From JABWCE01 sp964617955 (GTDB taxonomy: Bacteria > Bacteroidota > Bacteroidia > NS11-12g > UBA9320): a stretch of DNA of 64,000 nucleotides. This document shows positions 1-9,402 of the stretch, in pieces. A program made the position numbers and the translations under genes. Every line of letters starts with the position of its first letter. Within the stretch, counting starts at the first letter, position 1. The notes under the pieces are model-generated. The model was not told where the DNA came from. It saw only the letters and a list, made by a program, of their open reading frames with translations, and ran no database searches. The stretch covers positions 62,001-126,000 of the forward strand of contig CAZTXB010000001.1 of NCBI GenBank assembly GCA_964617955.1. Direction: 5' to 3'.

Positions 1-3000
1 TCCACATCCACTGCACAATGGGTTGTCCTTTGGTTTGGATGGCCTTGAGCTCGACTCTCTCGCCCAGGCAAAGGGTGTCGCCGAGGAAGTTGGCCTCCGG
101 ATTTTCGACCACCATCACGTTGCGCTTCATGCTGTCGACGCAACCGTTCAGTGATTTAATGGTGAAAAGAACAGTTTGAGGGCCAATGGTTTTGAATGTA
201 TGATTTTTTAAATCGGCAATAGAGGCAATCAAGGTGGTGTTGTCGAAATAATTAAATTCTGAAATAAGGTCTCCGGGCGCTTGTGAGCTGTTGGTAAAGT
301 CGAAGGATTGATCGTTGAAGCACTGGGTATCCTTGTTAACTTTAAAATCGGCCTGAAGTGGCGGCAAAATCTCTATGCTTTTTTCTGCACTGTCGACACA
401 TCCATATCGGTTTGTTTCCACCAATTTGAGTGTGTATTTTCCCTGAGGCGTAAGATTTGTGAATTTTATTTTTGTTGAATCCCTGATCATCAGATTCTGA
501 TTCAGGTACCATGCGCGCGGATTCGTTTTTTCCTGGATCCCGCTGTTTATCTCGAAATAATTCATGCTAAAACATTGAATGGTGTCGTTGATTGTGAAAT
601 TCACCACGGGTTGAGGAATTACGTGGAAATACCGCACCGTCCTGTCCTCGCATAAGGCCAAATCTTTAATATGAAGGATCACGCTGTCTTTGCCTCCACC
701 GCTCAATGGGATAGGATTGGGTTGAAAAGCGGAGTCGATGCCGCGGTGCATCCAATAGGTTTTGTACTTCCCGTTATAAAATTGAGAACGGTCGCTTATG
801 CCCACCGATTTTTGATTTAAACAGAGGGTATCCCCAGGTGTAAAAACAAAGTCGGCTTTAGGGGGGGTAAGAATATTCACTTTGTGCACCACCGAGTCGG
901 GGAAGCATCCTGCGAAAGGTGAGTTCACTTTGAGTTTCACTTTATATCGGCCCGGTGAAAGGTACTGTACCGGCATGGGTTGCTGTGCATTTGAAAAAAT
1001 GCCGTTCCCGAAATCCCATACGTAATTTAGTTTTGCGCCAATCGAAGAGTCTTTCACCTCCACCGAATTGTTGTTCAAACATTGCACAGAATCGAGCAGT
1101 CTGAAATACGCCCTTGCATTGTCGATCACTTTCAGTTTTTTGGTGAGCGAATCCACACATCCCACAGCGGTGGTGGTTTTTAACTTTACAGTATAGGTGC
1201 CGGTATCGGTGAATCTGAAATTTTGTACAGGGTTTTGGCTGCTGGTTTTTCCATTGCCAAAATTCCACAGCAAGGTATAAGGGCCGGTTAAATTCTCGTC
1301 GACGGTGTGTTTAAAGGTCCATCTCGACAAAGCCAAGCACTTGATGCTGTCTTTCCCAAAATCGAACTTGGCCTTGGCGGCCGGCCAAACAATCAGAGAT
1401 GTTTTGATGGTGTCTCTGCATCCTTGAAAGGTTTCGGTGACGTATTTGTAATCGATAATTCCGTTTTCTGACACGTAGTCGTACTTAACCCGGGTTTTGA
1501 GTTTACCGCTGTCCGATTTGACCAGGGCATGACCGTCGATGGCCCAATAATAGCGCTGTACCTTTTGACAGCAGGAATAAGACAAATCCTTTATAGTGGC
1601 TGTATCTCCGTCGCAATATTTTTCCCTATCCATTACGGCGTCAATGTCGGTGTTCCAATTCACTGTCACTGGAATTTCTATGCGCGACTTGCAGGGGGCA
1701 TTTTTGGGATAAATATCGAGGTACACCATTAATTTTCCGGGTTGGCGGAAATGGTAATAAAAATTAGTGGTGTCGTAAAGGGTTACCCCTCCCGGAAAAA
1801 TCCAAGCCTTGTAAAGAATGGAGTCGTTGACCACATAGGAGGAATCACTAAATTTGAAAAGATTGTTGAGATGGCAATTGGAGAAGGTATCGACTTTAAC
1901 CGTTGATATCACCCCTACTTTCTTTACTTCGGCGCTGTCAACAAACTTACAGTAGCCGCTGGTATCGGTAGCGGTGACCTTTAATTTTTCGGTTTTGGTC
2001 GCTACATAGTAATTTTTTGTTGAATTGTCCTGCCATTTAAAATTGGCAAAAAATGGATTTTTCTCCTCAAAAGTATATTTCTGGTCGCACAAAAGTTTAT
2101 CGAATACCGGGTTGAATTCGGGATAATTAAAGATAAATTTTTTGATAATGGAATCCACTTTGTTGTTGTGCCCCTTGGCCCATAATTTAACGCTGAATTC
2201 TTTGCCAATGGGATAACTGTGGACGGCTATTCTGTTGGTATCGGTAGTGCCGTCGCCAAAATCCCAGCGGTACTCCTTAATGGCACCTTCGAGAATCGCC
2301 TCAAAACGCATTTTGACTTTGTTGTTTTTACAGTCGAAGATCAAGGCAGAATCTTTGATGGCAATCTGGAAATTTGGCAAGCTAAAGCCGGCCGTGTATA
2401 AATACGATTCGTAGCTTCCAATACCATAGCAATAAGCCAGGTGGCCCTGCTTACACTCAATGGTATGCACGCCCAAGTTTATTTTTAGTTTGGCGTACGA
2501 AAAATTGTTGTTGTGCGACACCGGGATAAACTCGCTGGCTGCAATCTTGGTTCCATCTAGGTACACCTCGTTTTTGGAGGTCGTATGTATGAGAATGCTC
2601 ACAAAATGGTCTCTCAGGTTGGTGCTGTTCACGGCACTGAAAGTAGATTTTTGTCCCATGTATTTGGAGCTCAGCAACTGCAATATGGCCGGATCTCCCC
2701 AACCGGCGGTGATGTAGCCATTGCAATTGGGACCTTTCATGAATTGAAAGCAGGCGAATTTACGAGGTCCGTTGATATGCAATACCGAATCGCCGCTTGG
2801 CACATCAAGTACCAGAGCCGAATCTTTTTTGCCTATGCGGTAGGGCTTGCCGTTTACCTTAATCCAAAGGGTGGTGTCGACACTCACCACTTTTACAGTA
2901 TATCCTTTCTTTAATCCAAAGTGAGGCAAAACGTAGTAGGCTGTATCCAGCAAATGGTTCGGAAACACCTGCTCAACCTGATGATCACAGGCGCCGCAAG

Positions 3001-3673
3001 GGAAAGCCGAACACTTATCGCCGGTATACACAATAATTTTTTTGCCATTGGTGGAGCGTATGGTCGACCCATCCAGATTTTCGGATCTCGGGGCAATCAC
3101 CTGGTAGGCTTCCCCCTGATCGAGGGTAATGTAAAATGGAGTAAACGCTGATTTCCCCCCGGTGGTTCTCGCCGTGGGGGTAATTTCTATTTGCGCACCG
3201 TTTTCGGTGCTCACTATTAAAAACTCATTCCCCGCCATGTTCGAAACCTTGCCGGGATGTCCTGTGACATAGGTAGCGTTGGACGGAACATTTTTTAAGG
3301 GAAAAACGACAGTGGCGTCGGTGGTGGCCGGACTCAGGTTCATGGCCGTAATGGCCACGGGATAATCGGCTACAATATGCACCCCTTTTTTTTCTACGAC
3401 TTCTGAGGTAGAAATTTGCCCGTAAGTATTCGGAATTTTAAAAATCGCCACCGAGTCTTTAGGTACCGTTATTTGTGCCGAATACGATAAAAGGGGAACG
3501 GAAATGGTAACGCTGGTGTTTTGTTTGGCAGCGATAAATAATCTCAATTCGCTGCTTGAGTTTATATTAGACATAAACCCGGTCCAAAACTCTGTACCAT
3601 AGTTATCGGTTTGTCCAAACGACAGCACCGGGGTAAAGAACATGATGCATCTAAAAAAGAGTTTTTTTAGCAA
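1..3673 (-). CDS. Giant surface protein, IgGFc-binding-like N-terminus plus PKD-type repeats (3' end outside window)
   Basis: The reverse frame stays open from a TTG at 3673 to the left edge, 1224 codons. The TTG start gives MLKKLFFRCIMFFTPVLSFGQ-like residues, a proper signal peptide; the first ATG (3643) would cut off its basic N-region, so TTG is preferred. Residues about 30-400 match the IgGFc-binding/adhesin domain seen in Bacteroidota (a GEAYQVIAP stretch followed by GSTI, then a Cys-rich CSAFPCGACDH segment before VEQ). Further on come PKD-like units with WDFGDG, WNFGNG and WDFGNG cores. It is probably exported by T9SS, since such proteins usually carry a C-terminal sorting domain, but that end is not in view. 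Likely role: cell-surface adhesion or gliding. The domain call is recognition by eye. Confidence 0.85.
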   Translation of the reverse strand, partial: MLKKLFFRCIMFFTPVLSFGQTDNYGTEFWTGFMSNINSSSELRLFIAAKQNTSVTISVPLLSYSAQITVPKDSVAIFKIPNTYGQISTSEVVEKKGVHIVADYPVAITAMNLSPATTDATVVFPLKNVPSNATYVTGHPGKVSNMAGNEFLIVSTENGAQIEITPTARTTGGKSAFTPFYITLDQGEAYQVIAPRSENLDGSTIRSTNGKKIIVYTGDKCSAFPCGACDHQVEQVFPNHLLDTAYYVLPHFGLKKGYTVKVVSVDTTLWIKVNGKPYRIGKKDSALVLDVPSGDSVLHINGPRKFACFQFMKGPNCNGYITAGWGDPAILQLLSSKYMGQKSTFSAVNSTNLRDHFVSILIHTTSKNEVYLDGTKIAASEFIPVSHNNNFSYAKLKINLGVHTIECKQGHLAYCYGIGSYESYLYTAGFSLPNFQIAIKDSALIFDCKNNKVKMRFEAILEGAIKEYRWDFGDGTTDTNRIAVHSYPIGKEFSVKLWAKGHNNKVDSIIKKFIFNYPEFNPVFDKLLCDQKYTFEEKNPFFANFKWQDNSTKNYYVATKTEKLKVTATDTSGYCKFVDSAEVKKVGVISTVKVDTFSNCHLNNLFKFSDSSYVVNDSILYKAWIFPGGVTLYDTTNFYYHFRQPGKLMVYLDIYPKNAPCKSRIEIPVTVNWNTDIDAVMDREKYCDGDTATIKDLSYSCCQKVQRYYWAIDGHALVKSDSGKLKTRVKYDYVSENGIIDYKYVTETFQGCRDTIKTSLIVWPAAKAKFDFGKDSIKCLALSRWTFKHTVDENLTGPYTLLWNFGNGKTSSQNPVQNFRFTDTGTYTVKLKTTTAVGCVDSLTKKLKVIDNARAYFRLLDSVQCLNNNSVEVKDSSIGAKLNYVWDFGNGIFSNAQQPMPVQYLSPGRYKVKLKVNSPFAGCFPDSVVHKVNILTPPKADFVFTPGDTLCLNQKSVGISDRSQFYNGKYKTYWMHRGIDSAFQPNPIPLSGGGKDSVILHIKDLALCEDRTVRYFHVIPQPVVNFTINDTIQCFSMNYFEINSGIQEKTNPRAWYLNQNLMIRDSTKIKFTNLTPQGKYTLKLVETNRYGCVDSAEKSIEILPPLQADFKVNKDTQCFNDQSFDFTNSSQAPGDLISEFNYFDNTTLIASIADLKNHTFKTIGPQTVLFTIKSLNGCVDSMKRNVMVVENPEANFLGDTLCLGERVELKAIQTKGQPIVQWMW

Positions 3674-3794
3674 ATGAATGATGTAATCAGGTATTTAAAT
3701 TTCAGGGTCTTACTTTTTAGACTCCATTAATGTTAAAACGTTGCAATAATATAGAATAAAAAGGCGAAAAAATTTTTCACCTTCATGCTTTATG

Positions 3795-3802
3795 TAACTT
3801 TG
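3795..3802 (+). promoter_or_regulatory. Bacteroidota -7 box for the DUF502 gene
   Basis: TAACTTTG fits TAnnTTTG and lies 19 nt before the ATG at 3822. The -33 region is T-rich without a clean TTTG. Confidence 0.55.
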
Positions 3803-3821
3803 CAGACATTTTTTAAGAAAT

Positions 3822-4403
3822 ATGACAAAATCTATTCTTCGCAGAAGGCTTACCGCCATCATCGGTTATTTTATAAGAGGCTTGGTTTTTATTGCACCCA
3901 TCATCATCACTTATGGCATTGTCAAATGGTTGTTTCAAACCCTCGATTCGCTGGTGCCCTTTGGTACACCTGGTCTAGGAATTCTGGTGATGTTGGTCAC
4001 CATCACCATCTTCGGCTATTTTGGATCTAAACTGTTTTATCAACCCATTTTTGAGTGGTTCGAGGGACTATTGGAAAAAACCCCGGGCGTGAAATTTATT
4101 TACAGCAGCATCAAAGACATGTTGGAGGCCTTTGTGGGAGACAAGAAAAGATTTAATGAACCTGTAATGGTGAAGATGAATGAGAGCGGACTCATGAAGA
4201 TCGGGTTTATCACCGCCAAGGAACTCAGTAGCTTGAGCGATGACAAAATTCTTGAGGACTATTGCGGGGTTTACTTCCCCCATTCCTATAACTTTTCGGG
4301 CAACCATTTTTTGGTTCAGAAAAATAAAATAATACCGCTTTCGGCCAACTCTACAGAAATTATGAAATACGTGGTGAGTGGCGGCGTTACTGACCTGGAT
4401 TAA
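3822..4403 (+). CDS. DUF502 family membrane protein
   Basis: 193 aa. Two hydrophobic segments (about residues 10-36 and 47-68) are followed by a soluble part with the family's typical FxxWFEGLLEKTPGVKFIYSSIKD-like stretch around residues 77-100. This matches DUF502 (PF04367), integral membrane proteins of unknown function in bacteria and plants (the plant COV1 relatives). The full family length is present. The gene has its own -7 box and overlaps the convergent lycopene-cyclase-domain gene by 17 bp at the 3' end. Function is not known. Confidence 0.85.
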   Translation: MTKSILRRRLTAIIGYFIRGLVFIAPIIITYGIVKWLFQTLDSLVPFGTPGLGILVMLVTITIFGYFGSKLFYQPIFEWFEGLLEKTPGVKFIYSSIKDMLEAFVGDKKRFNEPVMVKMNESGLMKIGFITAKELSSLSDDKILEDYCGVYFPHSYNFSGNHFLVQKNKIIPLSANSTEIMKYVVSGGVTDLD

Positions 4404-5091
4404 TTTCAGGTGCTTTGCGGTCCACTTTGCGCTTTAGCCACTCGTAACCCATCACGGCCAAGAGCAAAAAGGCTGCGTCGTAAAGGAAACATTCCACGGG
4501 AACAATACCCAATGTGAGGCCTAAAATGCCGGAGGGGTTGTAAACAATGAGCTTAGCATCGAGCAGCAACAAGTTAAATACATAAAGAGGCAGCACACTA
4601 ATAAGGAGGGTTTTGAAAAACCGGCCCATGTATCGCTTAAGTTTAATGAGTTGAATGCAAAATAACAGCATCAAAAATGCGCTCACCATGGCTGTCATGG
4701 TTTTCTCAAAATTATTGATGAGCAAAAGCACCAAAAATATAATGGCGATTGGGGTGATGCTAAAATGCCAGTTCCGCAGTAGATTTCTTCTGATCAATTG
4801 CGGGGTAAACATATAAAGTAGGATACTCAGGTAGGCCTTTAAGAATAAAAATACAATGGTTTCGATGGGTATAGCGCCAAGGCGAAATGCGCTGCTTAAT
4901 GGCCTCGGGTATTTCCAAATGCCTATGGTGGTGAATCCAAGCTCCCAGAGCACAAATACAAGCACAGCGAGCAATATGCCCATGGCAAGCGGCTTTATTT
5001 CTTTGGCTAGTTTAACCCTTTGGTAATAGGTTAAAATGCCCAAACTCAGGGAAAGAATGCCAATAAGTATCAAGTAGGTGTGTTTACCCAT
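4387..5091 (-). CDS. Lycopene-cyclase-domain membrane protein
   Basis: 234 aa with about seven hydrophobic segments arranged as two similar halves. Each half carries the core motif of heterodimeric/fungal-type lycopene cyclase domains (CrtYc/CrtYd, CarR), here as IPIET (Glu77) and VPVEC (Glu200); GIWKYPR (about residues 57-63) resembles the family's GxW segment. The usual second glutamate of the PxEE motif is replaced in both halves. The family cyclises lycopene ends to beta-rings in carotenoid synthesis. No crt genes are adjacent, so the substrate is uncertain. The ATG at 5091 precedes the first membrane segment. It converges with and overlaps the DUF502 gene. Confidence 0.7.
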   Translation of the reverse strand: MGKHTYLILIGILSLSLGILTYYQRVKLAKEIKPLAMGILLAVLVFVLWELGFTTIGIWKYPRPLSSAFRLGAIPIETIVFLFLKAYLSILLYMFTPQLIRRNLLRNWHFSITPIAIIFLVLLLINNFEKTMTAMVSAFLMLLFCIQLIKLKRYMGRFFKTLLISVLPLYVFNLLLLDAKLIVYNPSGILGLTLGIVPVECFLYDAAFLLLAVMGYEWLKRKVDRKAPEINPGQ

Positions 5092-5130
5092 GTGTTGTAA
5101 AACCCGGGCAATTTACACAAAAGTGGGCAT

Positions 5131-5661
5131 TTATGCCGATTCGGTCAAACCAAACTCCAGCGCATAACTTTGAAGCTGCTTTCTCAGTTTGCGTTTGGCT
5201 ACAAATATTCTGGTTTTAACTGTACCAATGGGTATGTTCAATTGCTCGGCAATTTCGTGGTACTTAAAACCATCCATATTCAAATTAAAGGTGAGTTTTA
5301 AATCTGCCGGTAAAGCATTTACGGCCACATCGATGTCGTGCTTTACAAACGATAGCTCGCCCAAATTGTGGGTGAGATTTCCGGGAACGTCCATCAGAAA
5401 ATTGTTATCGGTAGTGTCGATAAACGTATTTCTCCTCACCAACCTGCGGTAATTGTTGATAAAGGAATTTTTCATAATGGTATACAGCCATCCCTTGAGG
5501 TTGGTGCCTGTCAAAAACTTATTTCGGTACGAAAAGGCTTTCAACATGGTCTCCTGCACAAGGTCGTTGGCGTCTTCCACATTCCGGGTCAACATCATGG
5601 CATAGCTTTTTAAGGTGGTCGATTCCTTGTCTATGAGATGGCTAAATTCTATGGCTGTCAT
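5131..5661 (-). CDS. RNA polymerase sigma factor, ECF (sigma-70 family)
   Basis: Region 2 holds the core-binding motif DANDLVQETMLKAF and a following WLYTIMKNSFINNYRR segment. Region 4 is GFKYHEIAEQLNIPIGTVKTRIFVAKRKL-like, a helix-turn-helix for -35-type recognition. 176 aa from ATG 5661, the usual ECF length. The frame extends upstream to a GTG at 5691, but that codon's first base lies inside a TAnnTTTG -7 box, so ATG 5661 is chosen. No anti-sigma factor is adjacent; the downstream gene is an unrelated membrane protein. The target regulon cannot be read from this window. Confidence 0.88.
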   Translation of the reverse strand: MTAIEFSHLIDKESTTLKSYAMMLTRNVEDANDLVQETMLKAFSYRNKFLTGTNLKGWLYTIMKNSFINNYRRLVRRNTFIDTTDNNFLMDVPGNLTHNLGELSFVKHDIDVAVNALPADLKLTFNLNMDGFKYHEIAEQLNIPIGTVKTRIFVAKRKLRKQLQSYALEFGLTESA

Positions 5662-5690
5662 TTGTTTAACATTTATATTGAAATGTTCCA

Positions 5691-5698
5691 CAAAATTA
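5691..5698 (-). promoter_or_regulatory. -7 box of the ECF sigma gene
   Basis: Read on the minus strand it is TAATTTTG (TAnnTTTG). It lies 29 nt upstream of ATG 5661 and overlaps the alternative GTG at 5691, which therefore is probably not translated. Confidence 0.5.
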
Positions 5699-5843
5699 AT
5701 TCAATTTTTTTAATTGGAAAATTTTTTAACCGATAAAAACTGACTTTTATAGACACCCTTCCAACAGCTTGGTTATCAGTAGATAACTCTATCCACATTT
5801 TATATTTTTAGATTATATGACTTAAAACTGAACTTTATTGGGG

Positions 5844-5851
5844 TACTTTTG
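5844..5851 (+). promoter_or_regulatory. -7 box of the PTPS-folE operon
   Basis: TACTTTTG fits TAnnTTTG, 17 nt before the ATG at 5869. No clear TTTG at -33. Confidence 0.5.
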
Positions 5852-5868
5852 TTTAAAAGCACAACAGC

Positions 5869-6276
5869 ATGAGCATATCTGTAACCCGAAAAGCGCATTT
5901 CAATGCCGCCCACCGACTGAACAATCCCGTATGGGATGAAGCAAAAAACAAGGAGGTTTTTGGACTGTGCAATATGCCTCATTTTCACGGCCACAATTAC
6001 GATCTTGAAGTCACGGTTACCGGTGATATTAACCCTGAAACCGGATTTGTCATTGATCTCAAATATTTGAAACACATTATCAGAGAGACCATTGAAGACA
6101 AGTTCGACCATAAAAACCTCAATTTGGATACCGAGGAATTTAAAAACTTAAACCCCACTGCCGAAAACATAGCCATCGTGATATGGAATTTGTTAAAACC
6201 GAAATTAAATCCTGCACATCAACTCAAAATCACCTTATTTGAAACCGAAAGAAACTTCGTTAGCTATCATGGCTAA
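5869..6276 (+). CDS. 6-pyruvoyl-tetrahydropterin synthase / 6-carboxytetrahydropterin synthase family
   Basis: 135 aa, full family length. Zn ligands are His15 (HFNAAHRL), His40 and His42 (HGHNY). Catalytic candidates are Cys34, Asp80-His81 (DHKNLN) and Glu126 (ETERN). PTAENIA at 97-102 is the family signature. The enzyme acts on 7,8-dihydroneopterin triphosphate. The spacing Cys-x5-HGH is that of animal PTPS (biopterin route), whereas E. coli QueD (queuosine route) has Cys-x3-HGH, so a pterin-cofactor role is more likely than queuosine. It lies 18 nt upstream of folE, which makes its substrate, and is probably cotranscribed. Confidence 0.85.
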   Translation: MSISVTRKAHFNAAHRLNNPVWDEAKNKEVFGLCNMPHFHGHNYDLEVTVTGDINPETGFVIDLKYLKHIIRETIEDKFDHKNLNLDTEEFKNLNPTAENIAIVIWNLLKPKLNPAHQLKITLFETERNFVSYHG

Positions 6277-6294
6277 TCCTAGCCTCCAAAACAC

Positions 6295-6909
6295 ATGAAC
6301 ATTTCAACCCAAACTCCCCTGCGACAAGATGCCTTCGCTCTCAGTGATGAAGAAAAAATAAAACGCATCGCAGAACATTTTACTCAAATCATGAATGTGC
6401 TCGGTCTCGATTTAAACGACGACAGTTTGAAAGACACGCCCAGACGGGTGGCCAGAATGTACATCAATGACCATTTTTCGGGTCTGAATCCCAACAATAA
6501 ACCCAAGGTTACCCTTTTCGAAAACAAGTACAATTACAAGCAAATGGTGATTGAAAAGGACATTTCCTTTTACAGCAATTGCGAACACCATTTTGTTCCC
6601 TTCATGGGAAGGGCGCATATTGGCTATATTTCTGGTGGACTCGTGGTAGGGCTCTCTAAACTCAACCGCATTGTGGAGTACTATTCCAAGCGCCCTCAGG
6701 TACAGGAAAGGCTCACTATACAAATTGCCAATGAATTGATGGAAGCGCTTAAAACCGAAGACGTGGCGGTGGTTTTGGAAGCCAAGCACCTCTGCGTTTC
6801 GAGTCGTGGCGTTAAGGATGATACCAGTCTTACCACCACTTCGGCGCTTTTTGGAAAATTCCTCGACCCCGATACAAGATCCGAATTTATTCGCCTGATT
6901 GGCAAATAG
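6295..6909 (+). CDS. folE: GTP cyclohydrolase I
   Basis: Converts GTP to 7,8-dihydroneopterin triphosphate, the first step of folate and tetrahydropterin synthesis. 204 aa with all signatures: TPRRVARMY (about 48-56), zinc ligands Cys96 and His99 in SNCEHHFVPF and Cys167 in KHLCVSSRGV, SKLNRIVEYYSKRPQVQERLT (about 121-141), and a C-terminal TTTSALFG. Start ATG 6295 follows the PTPS gene by 18 nt, forming a two-gene operon that would feed a reduced pterin pathway. Confidence 0.95.
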   Translation: MNISTQTPLRQDAFALSDEEKIKRIAEHFTQIMNVLGLDLNDDSLKDTPRRVARMYINDHFSGLNPNNKPKVTLFENKYNYKQMVIEKDISFYSNCEHHFVPFMGRAHIGYISGGLVVGLSKLNRIVEYYSKRPQVQERLTIQIANELMEALKTEDVAVVLEAKHLCVSSRGVKDDTSLTTTSALFGKFLDPDTRSEFIRLIGK

Positions 6910-7033
6910 GGCCAGCGCATCAACAGCACATGCAGTGTCTTAAATCCCTCATTTTTTTTAAGGCCAAGATTTAGGTGTGGAGGCTGTCACTATTTTAGTA
7001 CTTTAGTAGTCTCCATTTAAAACCCAAATTTTT

Positions 7034-9307
7034 ATGCGTATCCTTTTGTACTTAACCTGCCTTTTTATTAGTCTTGCAAGCTTTTCGCAAAAAAGAAACC
7101 TCTCCTATTTCCCATCGCATATTCCGGTTTTTCTCAACCAAAATGGGGATACCATGAGCAAGGCCCTGGTTGGCGGACTCAATCAACCGCAATTTCAGGT
7201 ACTCGACATCAACAATGACGGGAAAAAGGATTTGATCGTTCACGACCGCACGGGCGGCATGTTTTTGCCCTTTATCAATACGGGTTCAAATGACATCACC
7301 ATTTATAAATACAGTCCGGAATATGTGAGCTGCTTTCCAAAAATTTCAAAAGGTTGGGTGCTCTTTGTCGATTACGACAAGGATGGCAAGGAAGATTTAT
7401 GGGCCTCCATTGATTTCAAGGTGGTCTTACAGCGCAATGTGACCAAGGCCGGCGATAAAAAGGTAAGCTTTAAACAGATTTCTCCCTATCTCCGCGCCTA
7501 TTTTTACAAGGGTTACCCCGACCCAAGTTTGGATACCAGCAACCTCGCCTCCAATTTCAACAATATTCCAGCCATTGGCGATTTAGACTTCGATGGCGAT
7601 ATCGACCTGTTCTCTTACCAATCCAATGAGGGAAATCTCATCCTATACCGAAACCGTACAGTAGATTTCAGTTTACTCAACCATCCCCCCTCTTTTGACC
7701 TGGCCGATTTGTGCTGGGGTAATTTCAGAGACACGGCTTTTGACGGGGTAAAATTCTTAACCTGCCCCTATAAATATTATAGGCAAAAACACGGAGGCGG
7801 CTCCAACCTCCTTTGGTTCGACAACGACAACGACGGCGACATGGATTTACTGATGGGTAATGCCGATGGCAAAAATCTCATTTTTTTAAAGAATGGAAAG
7901 AAGGAATACAACCTCAAACAGGACAGCATGATTTCTTATGTGGGCAACTGGCCAACCGGCACCACCCCGGTTTTGATGAGCTCCTTTCCGGCCGCTTATA
8001 TGCTCGATGCCGATGGCGACGGCATCAACGACATTTTGGTGGCGCCAAACCAATTCGAACAAACGTCTAAAATTTCTCAGACCAAGCAGGTCTGGTTTTA
8101 TAAAAACAAAGGGAGCAACAGTCTGCCCGATTTTAAACTGGAAAAACAAAATTATTTCACCGATGAAATACTCGATCATGGCGCTTACACCGCCCCTGTT
8201 TTGGTTGACATCGACAACGATCAGGACCTTGACTTGCTTTTGGCCTCCAATGGCGACCACGCCAAAACCGGCGACAAAACCTTTAACCTGGTGCTCTACA
8301 GAAATATCGGAGGCAAAAAGAACCCGGTGTTTAAGCTAGAGGACGAGGATTTGTGGAAGCTGAGCAAGGATTCTTTGCTCTACCTCAACGTCACTTTTGG
8401 CGACCTTAATTCCGATGGCTTGCCCGATATGCTGGCGGGCGATTTATTGGGCGGTCTTACCTATTATAAAAACATTGGAACTGCCTCGGCCTGGGCCTTT
8501 AGCACACCGACCAAAAACTACCTGGATATCAACGTTGGGCAAAACAGCAGCGTGCAATTGGTAGATGCCGATAAAGACGGAAAACTCGATGTGATCGTAG
8601 GCGAAAAGGAAGGCAACTTTAATTATTTTAAAAATACAGGCACCACCTTTGTGCCTAAATTTACCCTTGCCGACGATACCCTGGGCAATTTTATAACCAA
8701 TGAATTTTCCTATGACATCAATCCTCCCGGATTTTTGTATGATGGGTTTGCCTCAGGCTTGCTGTCGGATCTCGACGGGGATGGAAATTTCGACATGGTA
8801 TTTGGAGGATTGGAAGGGAGAATCCGCGTGATGAAATTTGGCTCTGTCAACCAAAAGTTTTTCAATGAAGACACCACCGTATTATACGACTCGGCTTACA
8901 AACGCTACAACAAAACCGACTTTGGAAACCTCAGCAAACCCGCTGTTGGCGACCTCGATGGAGATGGCGTTATGGACATCATCATTGGCAACGACCGCGG
9001 TGGAATCAATTTCTTAAAAGGCAAGGTGGAAATTGTAAGTGCGGCCGGGCTGCACAAGCAAAACGCCCCCATTGTGTTTCCAAACCCAAGTAAGGGCGAG
9101 CTCCTCAACATTGTGAAAAAATCGAACGAGGCCTTTGCGTTTGCACTCTTTGATATGAATGGAAGGGAATTACTCAAAGAAACCTCGGCCAAAGGCGTGA
9201 ATACGCATGTGATTTCTCTGCAAAATCTTGCCGAAGGCCTTTATATGCTTCAATCGGTTTCGGAAAATAAGGAAGTGTATTACACCAAAGTCATCGTATC
9301 GCGATAG
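7034..9307 (+). CDS. FG-GAP/VCBS repeat protein with T9SS sorting domain
   Basis: 757 aa. A signal peptide (residues 1-19, ending ASFSQ) is followed by about ten calcium-binding-type DxDxDG motifs (for example DINNDGKKD, DNDNDGDMD, DADGDGIND, DLDGDGNFD, DLDGDGVMD), the mark of FG-GAP/VCBS beta-propeller repeats. The last 75 residues (FPNPSKGELLNI to the terminal YYTKVIVSR) are a type A T9SS C-terminal domain with GLYML. Predicted to be secreted across the outer membrane and anchored to the surface or released; ligand unknown. It stands alone as a transcription unit. Confidence 0.88.
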   Translation: MRILLYLTCLFISLASFSQKRNLSYFPSHIPVFLNQNGDTMSKALVGGLNQPQFQVLDINNDGKKDLIVHDRTGGMFLPFINTGSNDITIYKYSPEYVSCFPKISKGWVLFVDYDKDGKEDLWASIDFKVVLQRNVTKAGDKKVSFKQISPYLRAYFYKGYPDPSLDTSNLASNFNNIPAIGDLDFDGDIDLFSYQSNEGNLILYRNRTVDFSLLNHPPSFDLADLCWGNFRDTAFDGVKFLTCPYKYYRQKHGGGSNLLWFDNDNDGDMDLLMGNADGKNLIFLKNGKKEYNLKQDSMISYVGNWPTGTTPVLMSSFPAAYMLDADGDGINDILVAPNQFEQTSKISQTKQVWFYKNKGSNSLPDFKLEKQNYFTDEILDHGAYTAPVLVDIDNDQDLDLLLASNGDHAKTGDKTFNLVLYRNIGGKKNPVFKLEDEDLWKLSKDSLLYLNVTFGDLNSDGLPDMLAGDLLGGLTYYKNIGTASAWAFSTPTKNYLDINVGQNSSVQLVDADKDGKLDVIVGEKEGNFNYFKNTGTTFVPKFTLADDTLGNFITNEFSYDINPPGFLYDGFASGLLSDLDGDGNFDMVFGGLEGRIRVMKFGSVNQKFFNEDTTVLYDSAYKRYNKTDFGNLSKPAVGDLDGDGVMDIIIGNDRGGINFLKGKVEIVSAAGLHKQNAPIVFPNPSKGELLNIVKKSNEAFAFALFDMNGRELLKETSAKGVNTHVISLQNLAEGLYMLQSVSENKEVYYTKVIVSR

Positions 9308-9402
9308 TATCCTCTTAGGCACAAATATTTATTTAGACTCAGGGCTTTATGGCCTGCACCCCATGCCGCCAATTCTCCTGAATTTTAGCTTTCTTTGCGG
9401 CC

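Noticed and set aside
942..1268. 108-codon minus-strand frame in the left partial gene
   Set aside because: Out of frame with the 1224-codon PKD protein frame that I translated through without a stop.
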